Positions 13,401 through 27,500 of a DNA stretch of 64,000 nt are shown in pieces. The position numbers were made by a program, and so were the translations under genes. The first letter of the stretch is position 1, and each line of letters opens with the position of its first letter. Below the pieces are notes generated by a model. It worked only from the letters and a program-made list of their open reading frames with translations. It was not told the DNA's origin and did not search any database. Source of the stretch: Ctenosaura bakeri (taxonomy: Eukaryota > Chordata > Lepidosauria > Squamata > Iguanidae); assembly GCA_948474755.1 (NCBI GenBank), contig CAOLHI010001037.1:186001-250000 (forward strand), written 5' to 3'.

Positions 13401-16400
13401 TGTGGAAATGGCCATTGTTTTCTGCTGCTCAGGAAGACTAGGACAAGGAGCAATGGCTTCGAAGACAGCCCACTTGCGCCTTAGGAAGAACTTCCTGACA
13501 GTAAGAGCATTTGTGGAACACACTGCACCAGAATGTGGCAGAGTCCCTTCTTTGGAGATTTTTGAAAGAGCCTTTTTTGCAACAGGAAATGACCAGGACG
13601 TGGTCACACAAGTGGTCACTTGTTTTATGTAATGCCTTCTTGGGGGCCTAAAGTGGTCCAAAATGGAACAGAAGTGCCCACCCCCACCCCCACAGGACAT
13701 TGGGGCAAAAAATGATCCCTCGTGGTCCCTGAGGGTGACAAAAAGGGGCCAAAGGCATATCCTTTCCTCATCCTGGTAATGCAGAAATTATTTGGAAACT
13801 GAAAACTAACCATAGACTTTGTGTGTTGTGTTTTTTAACCCTGACTCTCTTTGCTCGCTATAGCTTCTGATCCCCCACATGCGGTATATATTCCACATCA
13901 ACACCCTCGCCCGCACTAATCTTCTCAAAGCTGGAGGGTTCCTGGATACGGTAAGCACATACCTTCTAATCATCCTGGCTGGGCAGGGACAGTCTCAGTT
14001 AATCCTTTGCCGTTCCACTTTTTCAGCTGCTTTTAAAATGTCCTTGGCCATTTCCGCACTACACTCTTATAGGGCTATGATTCCACTTTCAACATCCTAT
14101 GGAATCCGGGGGTTTGCAGTTTCGGGGGGGGCCAGTGGTGGCCCCTCCCGAAACTGCAAACCCCAGGATTCCATAGGATGTTGAAAGTGGAATCATGGCG
14201 CTATAACAGCCTAGTGCAGAAATGGCCATACATGTGTGACTTGCTCAGAGAGCATTGCTTTCATGCTTGCACTGTATGCTTGTGTGTATTGTGTCTGTGT
14301 TTGTCTTTTATGTGTGTATGTGTCTGTGCTTGCCTTCGCAAGGGGGAAATGACACAGAAGTTTTGCAAAAAGCATATTTTCTGCAGACTACTGTCATGGA
14401 AAAATAAGTACCTGGGTTGTCTGAGGCCATTTCCGAACGAGACTGTTATAGTGCTATTATTCCACTTTCAACATCCTATGGAATCCTGGGGTTTACAGTT
14501 TACTGAGACCAAAGAGCTCTCTGGCTGAGAATTCTAAATGGCCCTCCCTAAACTAATGGCCTAAGACTAATAGTGGGTGTACACCACCATAACAACACTG
14601 GCACAGTGCATTGTAGCCAGAGCTTCACTGAAGCTGAGATTTCTTTGCATCCTTGACTCCAAGCCATGTCTAAACAGATGTTCTGCTCATGTTATTTTGA
14701 TTTCTGTATTTGTTTCACAACCTCTGTATTCTTGTCTCTCTGCAGTCGAGTGCAACAGGCCGGGATGGGATGTTGGAACTCATGGCAAGAGGCACGCAGG
14801 CTACCAAGTACTCCTCCCTTTGCCTCCCCGATGACCTCAAAGAAAGAGGGGTCACCGAGATCCCCAATTATTACTACAGGGATGATGGAATGAAGATCTG
14901 GACTGCCATAGAAAAGTGAGTCCACTTCTGGTTTCAAAAAATGGGGAGATTTCTATGTTAAATAGTGCAAAGGGAGTGGTCTTGCAATCTACTTCAACTA
15001 GGTGAATCGCTGGGCTAGTAGAGGCCATTTCCCTTTCTCCGATCATTGTAGCGAGTGGGGCCTCTGCTGACGGGAAAATGGGTTTTGGAGTTCTTGTTGG
15101 GACTCTAAAAACCAAATATTAACAGTTATCCAGTGATATAAGAGCATATCACACAAGGTAACTAAATTGTACTGATAGCGTGATAATGACATCTTTGTCA
15201 GGGGCCATTTCCACACTACACTCTTATAGCGCAATGATTCCACTTTCAACATCCTCTGGAATCCTGGGGTTTGCAGTTTCGGGAGGGGCCTCAAAGGCCA
15301 TCCTCAAAGGCCCCTCCCTAAATTGCAAACCCCAGGATTCCATAGGATCTTGAAAGTGGAATAACAGCGCTATAACAGTCAAGTGCGGAAATGACCTAGA
15401 GTTGGAAGAGACCTGAAGGGTTCAATCCAAGCATCCCTGACAAATGGCCAGCCAGCCTCTGTTTAAAGGCCTCGAAAGAAGGAGACCCTGCCACATTCCC
15501 GGGCAGCGTATCCCACTGTCAAGCAGCTCTTACCATCAAGAGCAGTGCTTCTCAACCTTCCTAATGCCGCGACCCCTTAATACAGTTCCTCATGTTGTGG
15601 TGACCCCCAACCATAAAATCATTTTCGTTATTTTTTATTTATTTATTTATTTGTTAGTTAGTTAGTTAGTTAGTTATTTCCAACATCAAATAGATTAGAA
15701 ACACTGCCCTAAATCACTGCCCTGGATAGACTTCTAATGCCTAAAAACTGGTAACCCTCCCCCCTTTTTTTAAGCACAGAGAACGTCCATCAATGCCAGA
15801 ATTAAGGCAGTAGTTCTAGTTCTGAATGTTGGGTTTCCACAGTTCAAAAAGCCAGTCACTCCCAAAGGCAATGCCAAAGCACCCCACATTTTACACGAGG
15901 TGCAGGGAGGAAAGGACAGGGAGAGAGGAAAGATGGCGGCGGCATAAGCAGACGCGTTTTGTTTCACTCCCTCCCTTCCTCCCTCCCTTAAAGGGAGTGC
16001 GGACGCTGAACATACAAAAAGTGAGGAATGCAAGACAGTCAGGGCAAAGAACACAACACATGCGTGTGGCAAGCGCCAAGGGTCCACGCGCAACAAAAGC
16101 GAGAGGAGAAACTCATCCTGGCTATTTCTGCACTAGACTTATAGCACTATTATTTCACATTCACCATCCTATGGAATCCTGGGGTTTGCAGGTCTCCTCT
16201 CCTCACCTCCGCCTTAACACTCCAGCTCCAGCTCTCTCCTCTCGGTGTCCTCACCTCTGCCTTAACATTCAGGCTCCAGCTCTCTCCTCCCGCTCGCCAC
16301 ACCTCTGGCTCCACCTGAGGCTCCTCCAGTGCTTTCCCACCAGGCAGGGAAAGATGGGGAAACGCCCAGCGCGCCTCCTCTCCCCTCCTCCCAGCGCAGG

Positions 16401-19400
16401 GGTCTCAGAAGCACTGCTCCCATTGGCTGTGAGGCCACCTCTTTTAAAAGGGGGGCAGGATTGAGGAGCGGCGACCCCTGTGAAATGGTCGTTCGACCCC
16501 CAAAGGGGTCCCGACCCCCAGGTTGAGAACCACTGATCAAAAGGTTCTTCCAGTACAGGTTATCCTATTGCAGTAATGTGTGTCTCGGTTCAGTACTGAA
16601 AGAGTTCTTGGGGAGACACAGAAGAACAAATTAGTCGGAAAAGGAGCATGCCATGGAACCGGAAGAATTAAGAGCCACAGCTCTGGGGCTGCCTGCCAAC
16701 CCAAACCCACACTTTGCACACTCCCCACTGCACTAACTTTCTTCTTCCAAAGAATGCTGGAACAGAAGAAATTTGCCAGGGGCAAGGATCTGAAGGAGAG
16801 GGAGTTAATTGCAGACGCCAAACTATGTGGAAAGAGCACATTCCCCCCTCCCCTTCATGCACAAACACTTCGCACTTGGAGAGGTCTTTCCACTAGGTCA
16901 GCTTGTTTAAGTGCTCTCCTTGCGGCAACTTTGGAAATTAGATCCCTTCTTTGTTCCCTTGCAAGCATGGTGATTAAGAGCGGAACAACAACAATTAGGC
17001 GAAAAAAGTTGTTTTTTTAAAACAATTGACATCTCAAACCAGTTTTTAAGGACCTTCTGTTAGCATTTTTCCCCAAAACTATTCAGAAGAAACTGTAGCT
17101 CAGTGAGAAGATCCATAACACCATAACAGTCTTGGAGAGATCCTTTAAAATTCAAACTAAAACCTGTAGCAGACTCATTGCCCCAGGAATAAAGGGGCCA
17201 CAGCTCCAGGTTTTAGCCTAAATTTTAAAGAATGTTTCCAAAATTGTTGTTATGGTGGTTTTTTGGGGGTGGGGACAGGGGAGATTTATGCAGAGGGAGT
17301 TTACCATGGCCTGAGGCTGAGATAGTGTGACTCAGGAAGAACTTCCTTACAGTCAGGACTGTCCAGCAGTGGAATATGCTGCCTCAATGGAGTGTGGTTG
17401 AGTCTCCTTCTTTGGAGGTTTTTGAGCAGACGCTGGATGGCCATCTGTCGGGAGTGCTTTGAGGGTGTTCCTGCATGGCAGGGGGTTGGACTGGATGGCC
17501 CCTGGGGTCTCTTCCAACTCTACATTTCTATGATTTTATGACTTGCCCAAGGTCATCCAGGGGGTTTCCATGGCTAAGCAGGAATTTGAACTCTGATCTC
17601 CCAGGGTCCTAGTCTGGTTCTCAAACCACTACACTGTGCTGCTTCTCATCTTTCCAAGACGTTGAACCTGTTTTGAGGAAAGGGATCAGCACCCTAAGTA
17701 ACTCTTTAACAGTTCAGACTAAAACCTGGAACGGGTTCATCACCCCACTGACATATGAGCCACTATTAGATGTATACCCTCCCAAGGATCTCTCCATTTC
17801 ATGTTGCCTGCTTTTCTCCCAGTAGGGCTCCTGTGCCTCTACAAAGAGCGCATGTGTGTGTATGTGTGTGTGTTGCATGTGTGTGTGTGAGAGAGAGGGA
17901 GAGAGAGAGAGAAACAAGTGACAGTTTTCAAAGCTCAGATATGCAGTGACACATTTGTGAAATTTCCATGCATCTTCATGAGGGATATGAAGAAATTTGA
18001 TAAATATCTCCAGCTGGTTCCCTTTCCTTCCACATTCAGGTTTGTCTCTGGTATTGTTGGGGTGTACTACAAAAGTGATTCAGCTGTAAAGAACGACCCT
18101 GAATTACAAGCCTGGGTACACGAGATCTTCACAGAAGCCTTCTTGGGCAGGACGTCCTCAGGTAATCCTCCCGCTATTTCTGATCCCTTTCTTTGCATTC
18201 AGCTCTGGGGAGTTGCATCTTTCGAAAGACTGGGTTTAGGCCTGAAACTAGAAGCACCTCCACATTTTGCCCCAGGCTTTTCCTGTGAAAGGAAGAGGAA
18301 GATGTAGGTCTGTGGAGGGATGGGCTTGAGGAAGATGCCCCAGGGACCAGGACTCTAGAGGGCCCTGCCCTCTGGCATCCTGAACAGTAAGCAAAGAATA
18401 TATTACAAAATAAATGTTGATACGTCGGCAGATCAGAGAATGGCTGTTGCTAAATCTCAAGCATACCCAAGCACCAACATTCAGACATGGCAATGTGCAA
18501 TGCAATGTCTTAAGACCAGAACTACGAGGCCCTAATAGTAGTACAGTTCTCCTTCCACATTCACAGGTTTGATGCTCACAAATTTCATAGAATCATAGAA
18601 TCATAGAAATGTAGAGTTGGAAGAGACCACACAGGCCATCCAGTCCAACCCCCTGCCATGCAGGAACACCCTCAAAGCACTCCCTTGGACAGATGGCCAT
18701 CCAGCCTCTGCTTAAAAACCTCCAAGGAAGGAGACTCCACTACACTCCGAGGCAGCAGATTCCACTGCCGGACAGCCCTGACTGTCAGGAAGTTCTTCCT
18801 GAGGTTCAGATGGAATCTCCTTTCCTGCAGCTTGAATCCATTGCTCCTTGTCCTGGTCTCTGGAGCAGCAGAAAACAAGCCCCCTCCTTCCTCTACGTGG
18901 CATCCCTTCAAATATTTAAGCATGGTTATCATGTCCCCTCTTAACCTCCTCTTCTGCAGACTAAACATACCCAGGTCTCTGTCTATCCTCATAGGGCTTC
19001 ATGTCTTCCAGGCCTCTCACCATTTTGGTCGCCTTCCTCTGGACTTGCTCCAGCTTGTAATTGATTATTCGCTCCACCCGTTCCCATGCATTTTGCTCCA
19101 GTGCAAAGAACTTGCACTGAGGCAAACTTGCACAAACTTGCACTCAGGCAAAACAGAAGGGAAAGGGGGTGGGGGAAAGCTCATGTGAGCCTTCCTTTCC
19201 CCCCTCCGGAGCTCACGCTGCTGTTTTCTTACATTTTGCCCTGGTGTGGAGAACTCATGCTGAGGCAAAACAGAAAGGAATGGGCGGGGGAAGGCTCACG
19301 TGAGTTATCTGTGCAAAATGCATAGGAATGGCGGGAGAGCTCCTGAGGGAGAAAGGAAGGCTAATGTGAGCCTTTCTCCATGCCCCCCATTCCCTTCCAA

Positions 19401-20247
19401 ATGGGAAGCGGGGAGCCCTGGAAAGGAATGGGAGAGGGCAAGAGTTATTCACAGTTTTTCCACTTTCATGAGGGTTCTGCACCCCGAATCCTCATGAAAG
19501 TGGAGGGACAACTGAATCAGTAACATTTTTGGTAGGACGATTTAATACGGGGGCCCAGTGCCAGCTATCTGTGATCCTAGGGAGAAAAACCTTGTCTAGC
19601 AACCATAGGGATTTTTTTTCCAGGCACTACCATAGTTTTCTCTATAGTTCTGCTTTGTTCTTCACCTCTGCTGAACACCCCCCTTTGCAGCAGAAGCAGA
19701 TTAGCAGAGACTGTACCCTTTAATAAAATTTGGATGCTTTCTCTGGCTCATTGGAAAAGGAACAAACCAGGGCGCCACTTTCTGGCGAGTTTAGGCGTGA
19801 CACAAGGCACAAACCAGAGACTAAAGGTCTGGGGGACAGTTGGCTCCTCTTTCTTCCAGATGGAATAGTCAACCCACAAGCATCAGCACCGTGGTGGTGT
19901 ATTCATGACAAGCTGGTATTTCCGAGCATTTCAAATTAAGGTGCAACCCACTGATCCAGTGTGCCATGAGTGATAAATCTACATTTGGTGTTACAAATGC
20001 TCCTCCTACAACTGCTTCAAGATTGTAGGTGAGTTATCTCGTTGCGGGATCCTATTTCAGATGGAGATTCTGAACCAAGAGAGATCCCATAACAACCTGG
20101 AGCAGATGTGGGAAGAGCAGCTCTAATATCAAGAATGGGTTCGCCTCTTTGATGCAATGGATCTACCAGCTCCCCTTATTTAGATTATCTTGGCACCCAG
20201 ACATATCCACTGGCCTGAATCCTATTGATTAGTTCCAGCTGCAGTAA

Positions 20248-20291
<44 letters not shown>

Positions 20292-21454
20292 TTTATTTAT
20301 GTATCCCACCTCTCCACACGGATCGAGGCGGCGAACAACATGAAATACATTATACATTACAAATAGCATGTGTGGTTTACAATGTGTTTTAGCTAATTGC
20401 CCCCAACAAGCTGGGTACTCATTTTACCGACCTGCGGAAGGATGGAAGGCTGAGTCAACCTGGAGCCCGGCAGGATCGAACTCACAACCTTGTGGCTGCA
20501 GTACCGGCATTTAACCACCGCGCCACCAGGGCTCCACCTATAGTAGACCTATAGAATCAATTGCTGGCTAGTGGGACAACATATAGGCAAATCCCACTGA
20601 CTCATCAGATCTACTGACCTTGGCAGGACCAAAAGATTTAGATCATTGTGCTGGTTTATATATTTTGTCATCCCTTCTACATTCATCTCCCACAATTAAT
20701 TAATTAATTAATTAATTAATTAATTTTAATTTGATCTGTATCCTGCTTTTCTCCCAAATGGGACTCTATGGATTGAGAGGAAAGAGCAGGAATTGAATGT
20801 GTAACTTCATAACCATAACGACTAACCATGTAAGAGGTTATTCTGAGTTGCCAAGGGGGGAATTCAATTTCTTGTCCAACCCCAACCCTAACTTCCTGTC
20901 TGACCAACAGGTGCTCCATCTTCCCTGGAAACCGCGGCTGAGCTCATCAAGTTCCTCACCATGATCATTTTCTGCTGCTCTGCCCGCCACGCAGCTGTCA
21001 ATAGCGGCCAGGTACGTGGTACCATTTGACAGGAGATGTGTTCTCTTCTTTGGCCATTTCCGCACTAGCCTGTTATAGCGCTATGATTCCACTTTCAACC
21101 TCCTACGGATCCTGGGGTTTGCAGTTTCGGGAGGGGCCGGCCGGCCCCTCCCGAAACTGCAAACCCCAGGATTCCGTAGGAGGTTGAAAGTGGAATCATA
21201 GCGCTATAACAGGCTAGTGCAGAAATGGCCCTATGTCAATTTTTCACACCCGTAATACTCTTTTTAAAAAAGTTTTTATTGTAAAAAAACAAAACAAAAA
21301 CATAACATAACAAAAGTGAAAGTGAAAGGAAAGGGGAAAATGTTTACATTTCTATTTCTTTCCAAATTTCTTATACATAGTACTACTTACACAATACATT
21401 ATAAATCATACTGGTTATATATTTTTGGTCAGATATGTATATATATATATATAT

Positions 21455-21502
<48 letters not shown>

Positions 21503-24500
21503 ATATAATTCTCATTATACAAACTGTTATTAATTATACCCATCATTAACATTTTCAAAATGTAATATTAGTAACTTCATTCTTATTTCGATCCTTTTTC
21601 AAATAAAGTAGTCATAATTTCATTCTTATTTCTATCTTAAATCATAACTATCATTACTTAATTACTCTTATTACCCTACATACCAATATACTATTTTTTA
21701 CAAACTGTTATTAATTATACCCATCATTAACATTTTCAAAATGTAATATTAGTACCTTCATTCTTATTTCTATCCTTTTTCAAATAAAGTATTCATAATT
21801 TCATTCTTATTTCTATCTTAAATCATAACGATCATTACTTAATTACTCTTATTACCCTACATACCAATATACTATTTTTTTACAAACTGTTATTAATTAT
21901 ACCCATCATTAACATTTTCAAAATGTAATATTAGTACCTTCATTCTTATTTCGATCCTTTTTCAAATAAAGTATTCATAATTTCATTCTTATTTCTATCT
22001 TAAATCAATACTATCATTACTTAATTACTCTTATTACCCTACATACCAATATACTAAATTTTACAAACTGTTATTAATTATACCCATCATTAACATTTTC
22101 AAAATGTAATATTAGTACCTTCATTCTTATTTCGATCCTTTTTCAAATAAAGTATTCATAATTTCTTTCTTATTTCTATCTTAAATCATAACGATCATTA
22201 CTTAATTACTCTTATTACCCTGTATACCAATATACTATTTTTTTGTCAACCTAATTAACCCTAAATTAACCTATCACTATAATTAAGTGTACCCCATCCC
22301 CAGGGTCTATTATGCTTCATATTATTCCACCTTCCAAAATTGCAACTCTTCTTAGGAGCTGTGACACCTTCCTCTTTTGCTAACACCTTTTCCACAAATA
22401 TCTTCCATATTACATCAAAATCACTCCCTTTAATTATTCCTTTTTTAACCTTAATTCCACATGTTAACTTGTCATTGATCACAATTTGCCATACTTCTTT
22501 ATACTAATCCTCCACTTGAAGATCTCCTTGACTTTTCCATTTTCTTGCTACACACCCATAATACTCAGTGGCATCTTGTGGCCCTCATTGCAGTGGAGCG
22601 GCAGATCTACTTTGGGCTTTAATCCCAATTTTTAAAGAGGCATCACAGGTGCAGAACTATCCCAGGGCTCAATCCCTGGGATAGTTCCTTTAAAGCAGGG
22701 GAGGTGCTTTCACATGTTTTCGTGCCTTTGGGGAGGACCTTCTGGATGGTTTTTGGGTAAACATATTTGTTTGTTTGTTTAATCTTCAAAATCACACTGA
22801 TTTTTTTTTTTAATTGGAGCATTGGGGATTCTTTGGGGCTTTAGCCGGGGGCTTCATGAGCCATAAAACTGGGCCGAGCCTCATGCAGCCCCACTGACCT
22901 TATATTCTCTCTCTCTGCTTTAAAGTTCAGACTAAAACCTGGAGAGGATTCTGCAGCCCACTGACATGGAAGCCCTCAATCCCTACTGGATCCAATCTGT
23001 TGCTTCAAATTAGAGGAAACATTCTTTTTTTGGAGGGGTTCTCCTTTCTCTTCTCTAAGCTCCCCCTAGTTCTTCTTCCTTGTCATAGAATCACAGAATC
23101 ATAGAAATGTAGAGTTGGAAGAGACCCCAGGGGCCATCCAGTCCAACCCCCTGCCATGCAGGAACACCCTCAAAGCACTCCCGACAGATGGCCATCCAGC
23201 CTCTGCTTAAAAATCTCCAAGGATGGAGACTCCACTACACTCCGAGGCAGCCGATTCCACTGCTGGACAGCCCTGACCATCAGGAAGTTCTTCCTGAGGT
23301 TCAGGTGGAATCTCCTTTCCTGCAGCTTGAATCCATTGCTCCTTGTCCTGGTCTCTGGAGCAGCACAAAACAAGCCCTCTCCTTCCTCTACATGGCATCC
23401 CTTCAGATATTTAAACATGGCTATAAAAAAAAATGATAGAGTTATGATAGAGTTACTAGCTTGATAGATGAAGGGAGTGCTGTGGATGTAGCATATCTCG
23501 ATTTCAGTAAGGCCTTTGACAAAGTTCCCCATGACATTCTTGCAACGAAGCTAGTTAAATGTGGGCTGGACAGGGCTACCATTAGTTGGATTTGTAATTG
23601 GTTAACCGGCCGAACCCAAAGGGTGTTCACCAATGGCTGCTTTTCGTCCTGGAGAGAAGTGACTAGCGGGGTGCCACAGGGTTCTGTCCTAGGCCCAGTG
23701 CTGTTCAATATTTTTATCAATGACTTGGATGAAGGAATAGAGGGCATGCTCATCAAATTTGCAGATGACACCAAATTGGGAGGGGTTGCTAATACGCCAG
23801 AGGACAGGATCAAAATTCAAAATGACCTGGATAGATTGGAGAGCTGGGCCAGGGCGAACAAAATGAAATTCAACAGAGAGAAGTGTAAGGTCCTACACTT
23901 AGGCAGAAATAATGGAATCCACAAATATAGGATGGGGGACACGTGGCTGGATAGCAGTACGTGTGAAAGGGATCTAGGAGTCTTCATAGACCACAAGCTG
24001 AACATGAGTCAGCAGTGTGATGCGGCAGCCAAGAAAGCCAATGCAATTCTCGGCTGCATCAATAGGAGTATGGTGTCTAGATCGAGGGAGGTACTGGTAC
24101 CACTCTACTCTGCTTTGGTTAGACCCCATCTTGAATACTGTGTCCAGTTCTGGGCACCCCAATTCAAGAAGGATATTGACAAGCTGGAGAAAGTCCAGAG
24201 GAGGGCGACCAAAATGGTGAGAGGCCTGGAAGCCATGCCCTATGAGGATAGACTTAGAGAGCTGGGTATGTTTAGTCTGCAGAAGAGGAGGTTAAGAGGG
24301 GACATGATAGCCATGTTTAAATATTTGAAGGGATGCCACGTAGAGGAAGGAGGGGACTTGTTTTCTGCTGCTCCAGAGACCAGGACAAGGAGCAATGGAT
24401 TCAAGCTGCAGGAAAGGAGATTCCACCTGAACCTCAGGAAGAACTTCCTGACAGTCAGGGCTGTCCGGCAGTGGAATCTGCTGCCTCGGAGTGTAGTGGA

Positions 24501-27500
24501 GTCTCCTTCCTTGGAGGTTTTTAAGCAGAGGCTTGATGGCCATCTGTCGGGATTGATTTGAGGTTGTTCCTGCATGGCAGGGGGTTGGACTGGATGGCCT
24601 GTGTGGTCTCTTCCAACTCTGAATTTCTATGATTCTATGATTCTATGGCTATCATGTCCCCTCTTAACCTTCTCTTCTGCGGACTAAACATTCCCAGCTC
24701 TCTAAGTCTATCCTCATAGGGCTTCATGGCTTCCAGGCCTCTCACCATTTTGGTCGCCCTCCTCTGGACTTGCTCCAGCTTGACCATGTCCTTCTTGAAT
24801 TGGGGTGCCCAGAACTGGACACAGTATTCAAGATGAGGTCTAACCAAAGCAGAGTCGAGTGGTACCAGTACCTCCCTTGATCTAGACACCATACTCCTAT
24901 TGATGCAGCCGGGAATTGTTCTCAATTATATCTTTTTGTGTGTTGTGTGACAGTTTGATTTCGCACTCTGGATGCCCAACACGCCAGCCACCTTGCGGCA
25001 ACCTCCTCCCAAAGTCAAGGGAACAGCCACCTTGGAGAGCATCCTAGACACGCTCCCTGACGTCAGCTCCACTTGCGCACTCTTGGTGGTGCTCTCTGTC
25101 GTGAGCTATGAGCTGGGGGACCTGGTGAGTGGCTATGGAGTGGGACGAGGGAGAAAAGTGAAAATAGCATCCTAGCCAAAATCACTGTATTTTATTCTAT
25201 TTTTTTTCATTGGACATATTTAGGCAGAAGCTGCACAGCCATCTTTCAGTGATGCTGTGGCTACATTGTGTATTGCAGGTCTTCACGGAGGTGGGAACAA
25301 GGCTGGGAAATGTGGTTTTCCAAATCGGTGGCCATTTCCACACTAGCCTGTTATAGTGTTATGATTCCACTTGCAACATCCTATGGAATCCTGGGGTTTG
25401 CAGCTTTGGGAGGGGCCAGATGGCCCCTCCCAAAACTGCAAACCCCAGGATTCCATAGGATGTTGCAAGTGGAATCATAGCGCTATAACAAACTAGTGCA
25501 GAAATGTCCTATGAGTCTATGGCCATTTCCACACTAGACTGTTATAGTGCTATTATTCCACTTTCAGCATCCTGTGGAATTCTGGGGTTTGTAGTTTCCT
25601 GAGGCCAAAGAGCTCTCTGGCTGAGAAGTCTAAAGACCCCTCCCTAAACTGCAAATCCCAGGATTCAATAGGATGTTGAAAGTGGAATCATAGCACTATA
25701 GCAGGCTAGTGCGGAAATGGCCTATGATTCTATAATTTAGAATCATAGAATCGTAGAATCATAGAAATGTAGAGTTGGAAGAGACCCCAGGGGCCATCCA
25801 GTCCAACCCCCTGCCATGCAGGAACACCCTCAAAGCACTCCCTTGGACAGATGGCCATCCAGCCTCTGCTTACAAACCTCCAAGGAAGGAGACTCCACTA
25901 CACTCCGAGGCAACAGATTCCACTGCCGGACAGCCCTGACTGTCAGGAAGTTCTTCCTGAGGTTCAGGTGGAATCTCCTTTCCTGCAGCTTGAATCCATT
26001 GCTCCTTGTCCTGGTCTCTGGAGCAGCAGAAAACAAGCCTTCTCCCTCCTCTACGTGGCATCCCTTCAAATATTTAAACATGGCTATCATGTCCCCTCTT
26101 AACCTCCTCTTCTGCAGACTAAACATATCCAGCTTTAATTTAATTTAGCAGGAGTCATTCCTATGACTAAACACTTTTTGTGCTTCCTCATAGGTAATCT
26201 CTTTTCACCAAAGGTAGCCTGAAATGTTAATTAAAAGGTTCCTCCCTGCAGATGCTGCCCCTGTCATTGCTTGCTGTTCAACAGAACTGGAAGAATATGT
26301 ATGAATAACCTCCTTACTGAAACTTAATTACTCTTCCCTAGTAGTAGGAGCTTTCATAACTGATTCCATCTTATTTTTCTTTGAGTTTTCTAACTCACAG
26401 ACAATTAATCAGTTATACTCCAGCCACCCTGAACAGGAAGCAACTAGGAGCAAAAGCCACAGAAAGGAAGCTTTCACTGAAAGACACAGTAGCCCCGAAA
26501 AGCCTTGGTAGTGTTTTAGTCCACACTAGATAGGAAGGCCCTAAAAATGATATTATACTTTAAAATATTTTCAAAAGCTGTAGAAGGATAGAACACACCC
26601 ACAAACACACTGGAATGTAATGAGTTTGCAATGATATGCAGTTTCTCTAGCAGTTGAATTAAGGATGATAATTCCACTGTAAATGGCCTGGGCAGGAAAA
26701 AAAAAAAACTTTAATTATGCTTTGATTATGTTTTTAAAAAGTGCGCTTCAGCTATGTTCCAGCTCCAATCAAGTTTCATACATTCTTTATTTATATGCCG
26801 ACAGTCCCTATATTTACACGCTGCAGTGATTTATATGAGTATGCTGCAGTTCAAATTCTTTTTGACAGCCGCTGGAGTACAGAAAGGGAGGTTAATGGTG
26901 TAACTTTTGCATTTATCTTTTTTAGTAGTAAAATAAACTTCAGTTTATCTAAACTTTCAGCCTGAAAAGTTAAACAGTTTGGCTTCATCATTAATCACTG
27001 AAACCAGCAGCTACAGAAAAGAACATACGACGGGACAATATTTGAAGTGTAAATCCAGAGGTTTAAATCCAGTTGTTAGTCCTAATGAGAGCAAACTTGT
27101 CGACTCAGAACATTTCCGCACGACACTCTTATAGCGCGATGATTCCACTTTCAACCTCCTATGGAATCCTGGGGTTTGCAGTTCCGGGAGGGCCGACCGG
27201 CCCCTCCCGGAACTGCAAACCCCAGGATTCCATAGGAGGTTGAAAGTGGAATCATCGCGCTATAAGAGTGTCATGCGGAAATGGCCGCAGTTACTGAATC
27301 AACACGTACATAAATCCCATTGACTCCATGGGCCTACTTTAGTTGTGATTAACAACTGGATTTAGAGAAGTATTATTAGATGAGTTCTTCTTCCCTTAAA
27401 ATCCAATAAACAGTGAACATATGCTGAATTCTATAGTTAGATCTGGCTGTTATCAGTTTTTCCAAATTTAAATTTAAAGTTATTTTTTTAAAAAGCTATA

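Larger units (their letters stand above)
21261..22551 (-). mobile_element. L1 LINE 3' end, antisense, with 15-bp TSD
   Basis: The poly-A tail is at the left (TTTTTAAAAAAG region) and the reverse strand encodes [12 protein letters not shown] and neighbouring residues of the L1 ORF2 C-terminus. Flanks 21246-21260 and 22552-22566 (ACACCCRTAATACTC) match at 14 of 15. It contains an AT microsatellite and a 181-bp tandem array. Confidence 0.85.

Noticed and set aside
21521..22248. CRISPR-like regular repeats
   Set aside because: The period is 181 bp with no spacer and repeat pattern; it is a tandem duplication in an L1 tail of a vertebrate genome.
24240..24575. Open frames on the reverse strand of CR1 copies
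   Set aside because: They are mirror frames of the CR1 C-terminal coding region, found at every CR1 copy.
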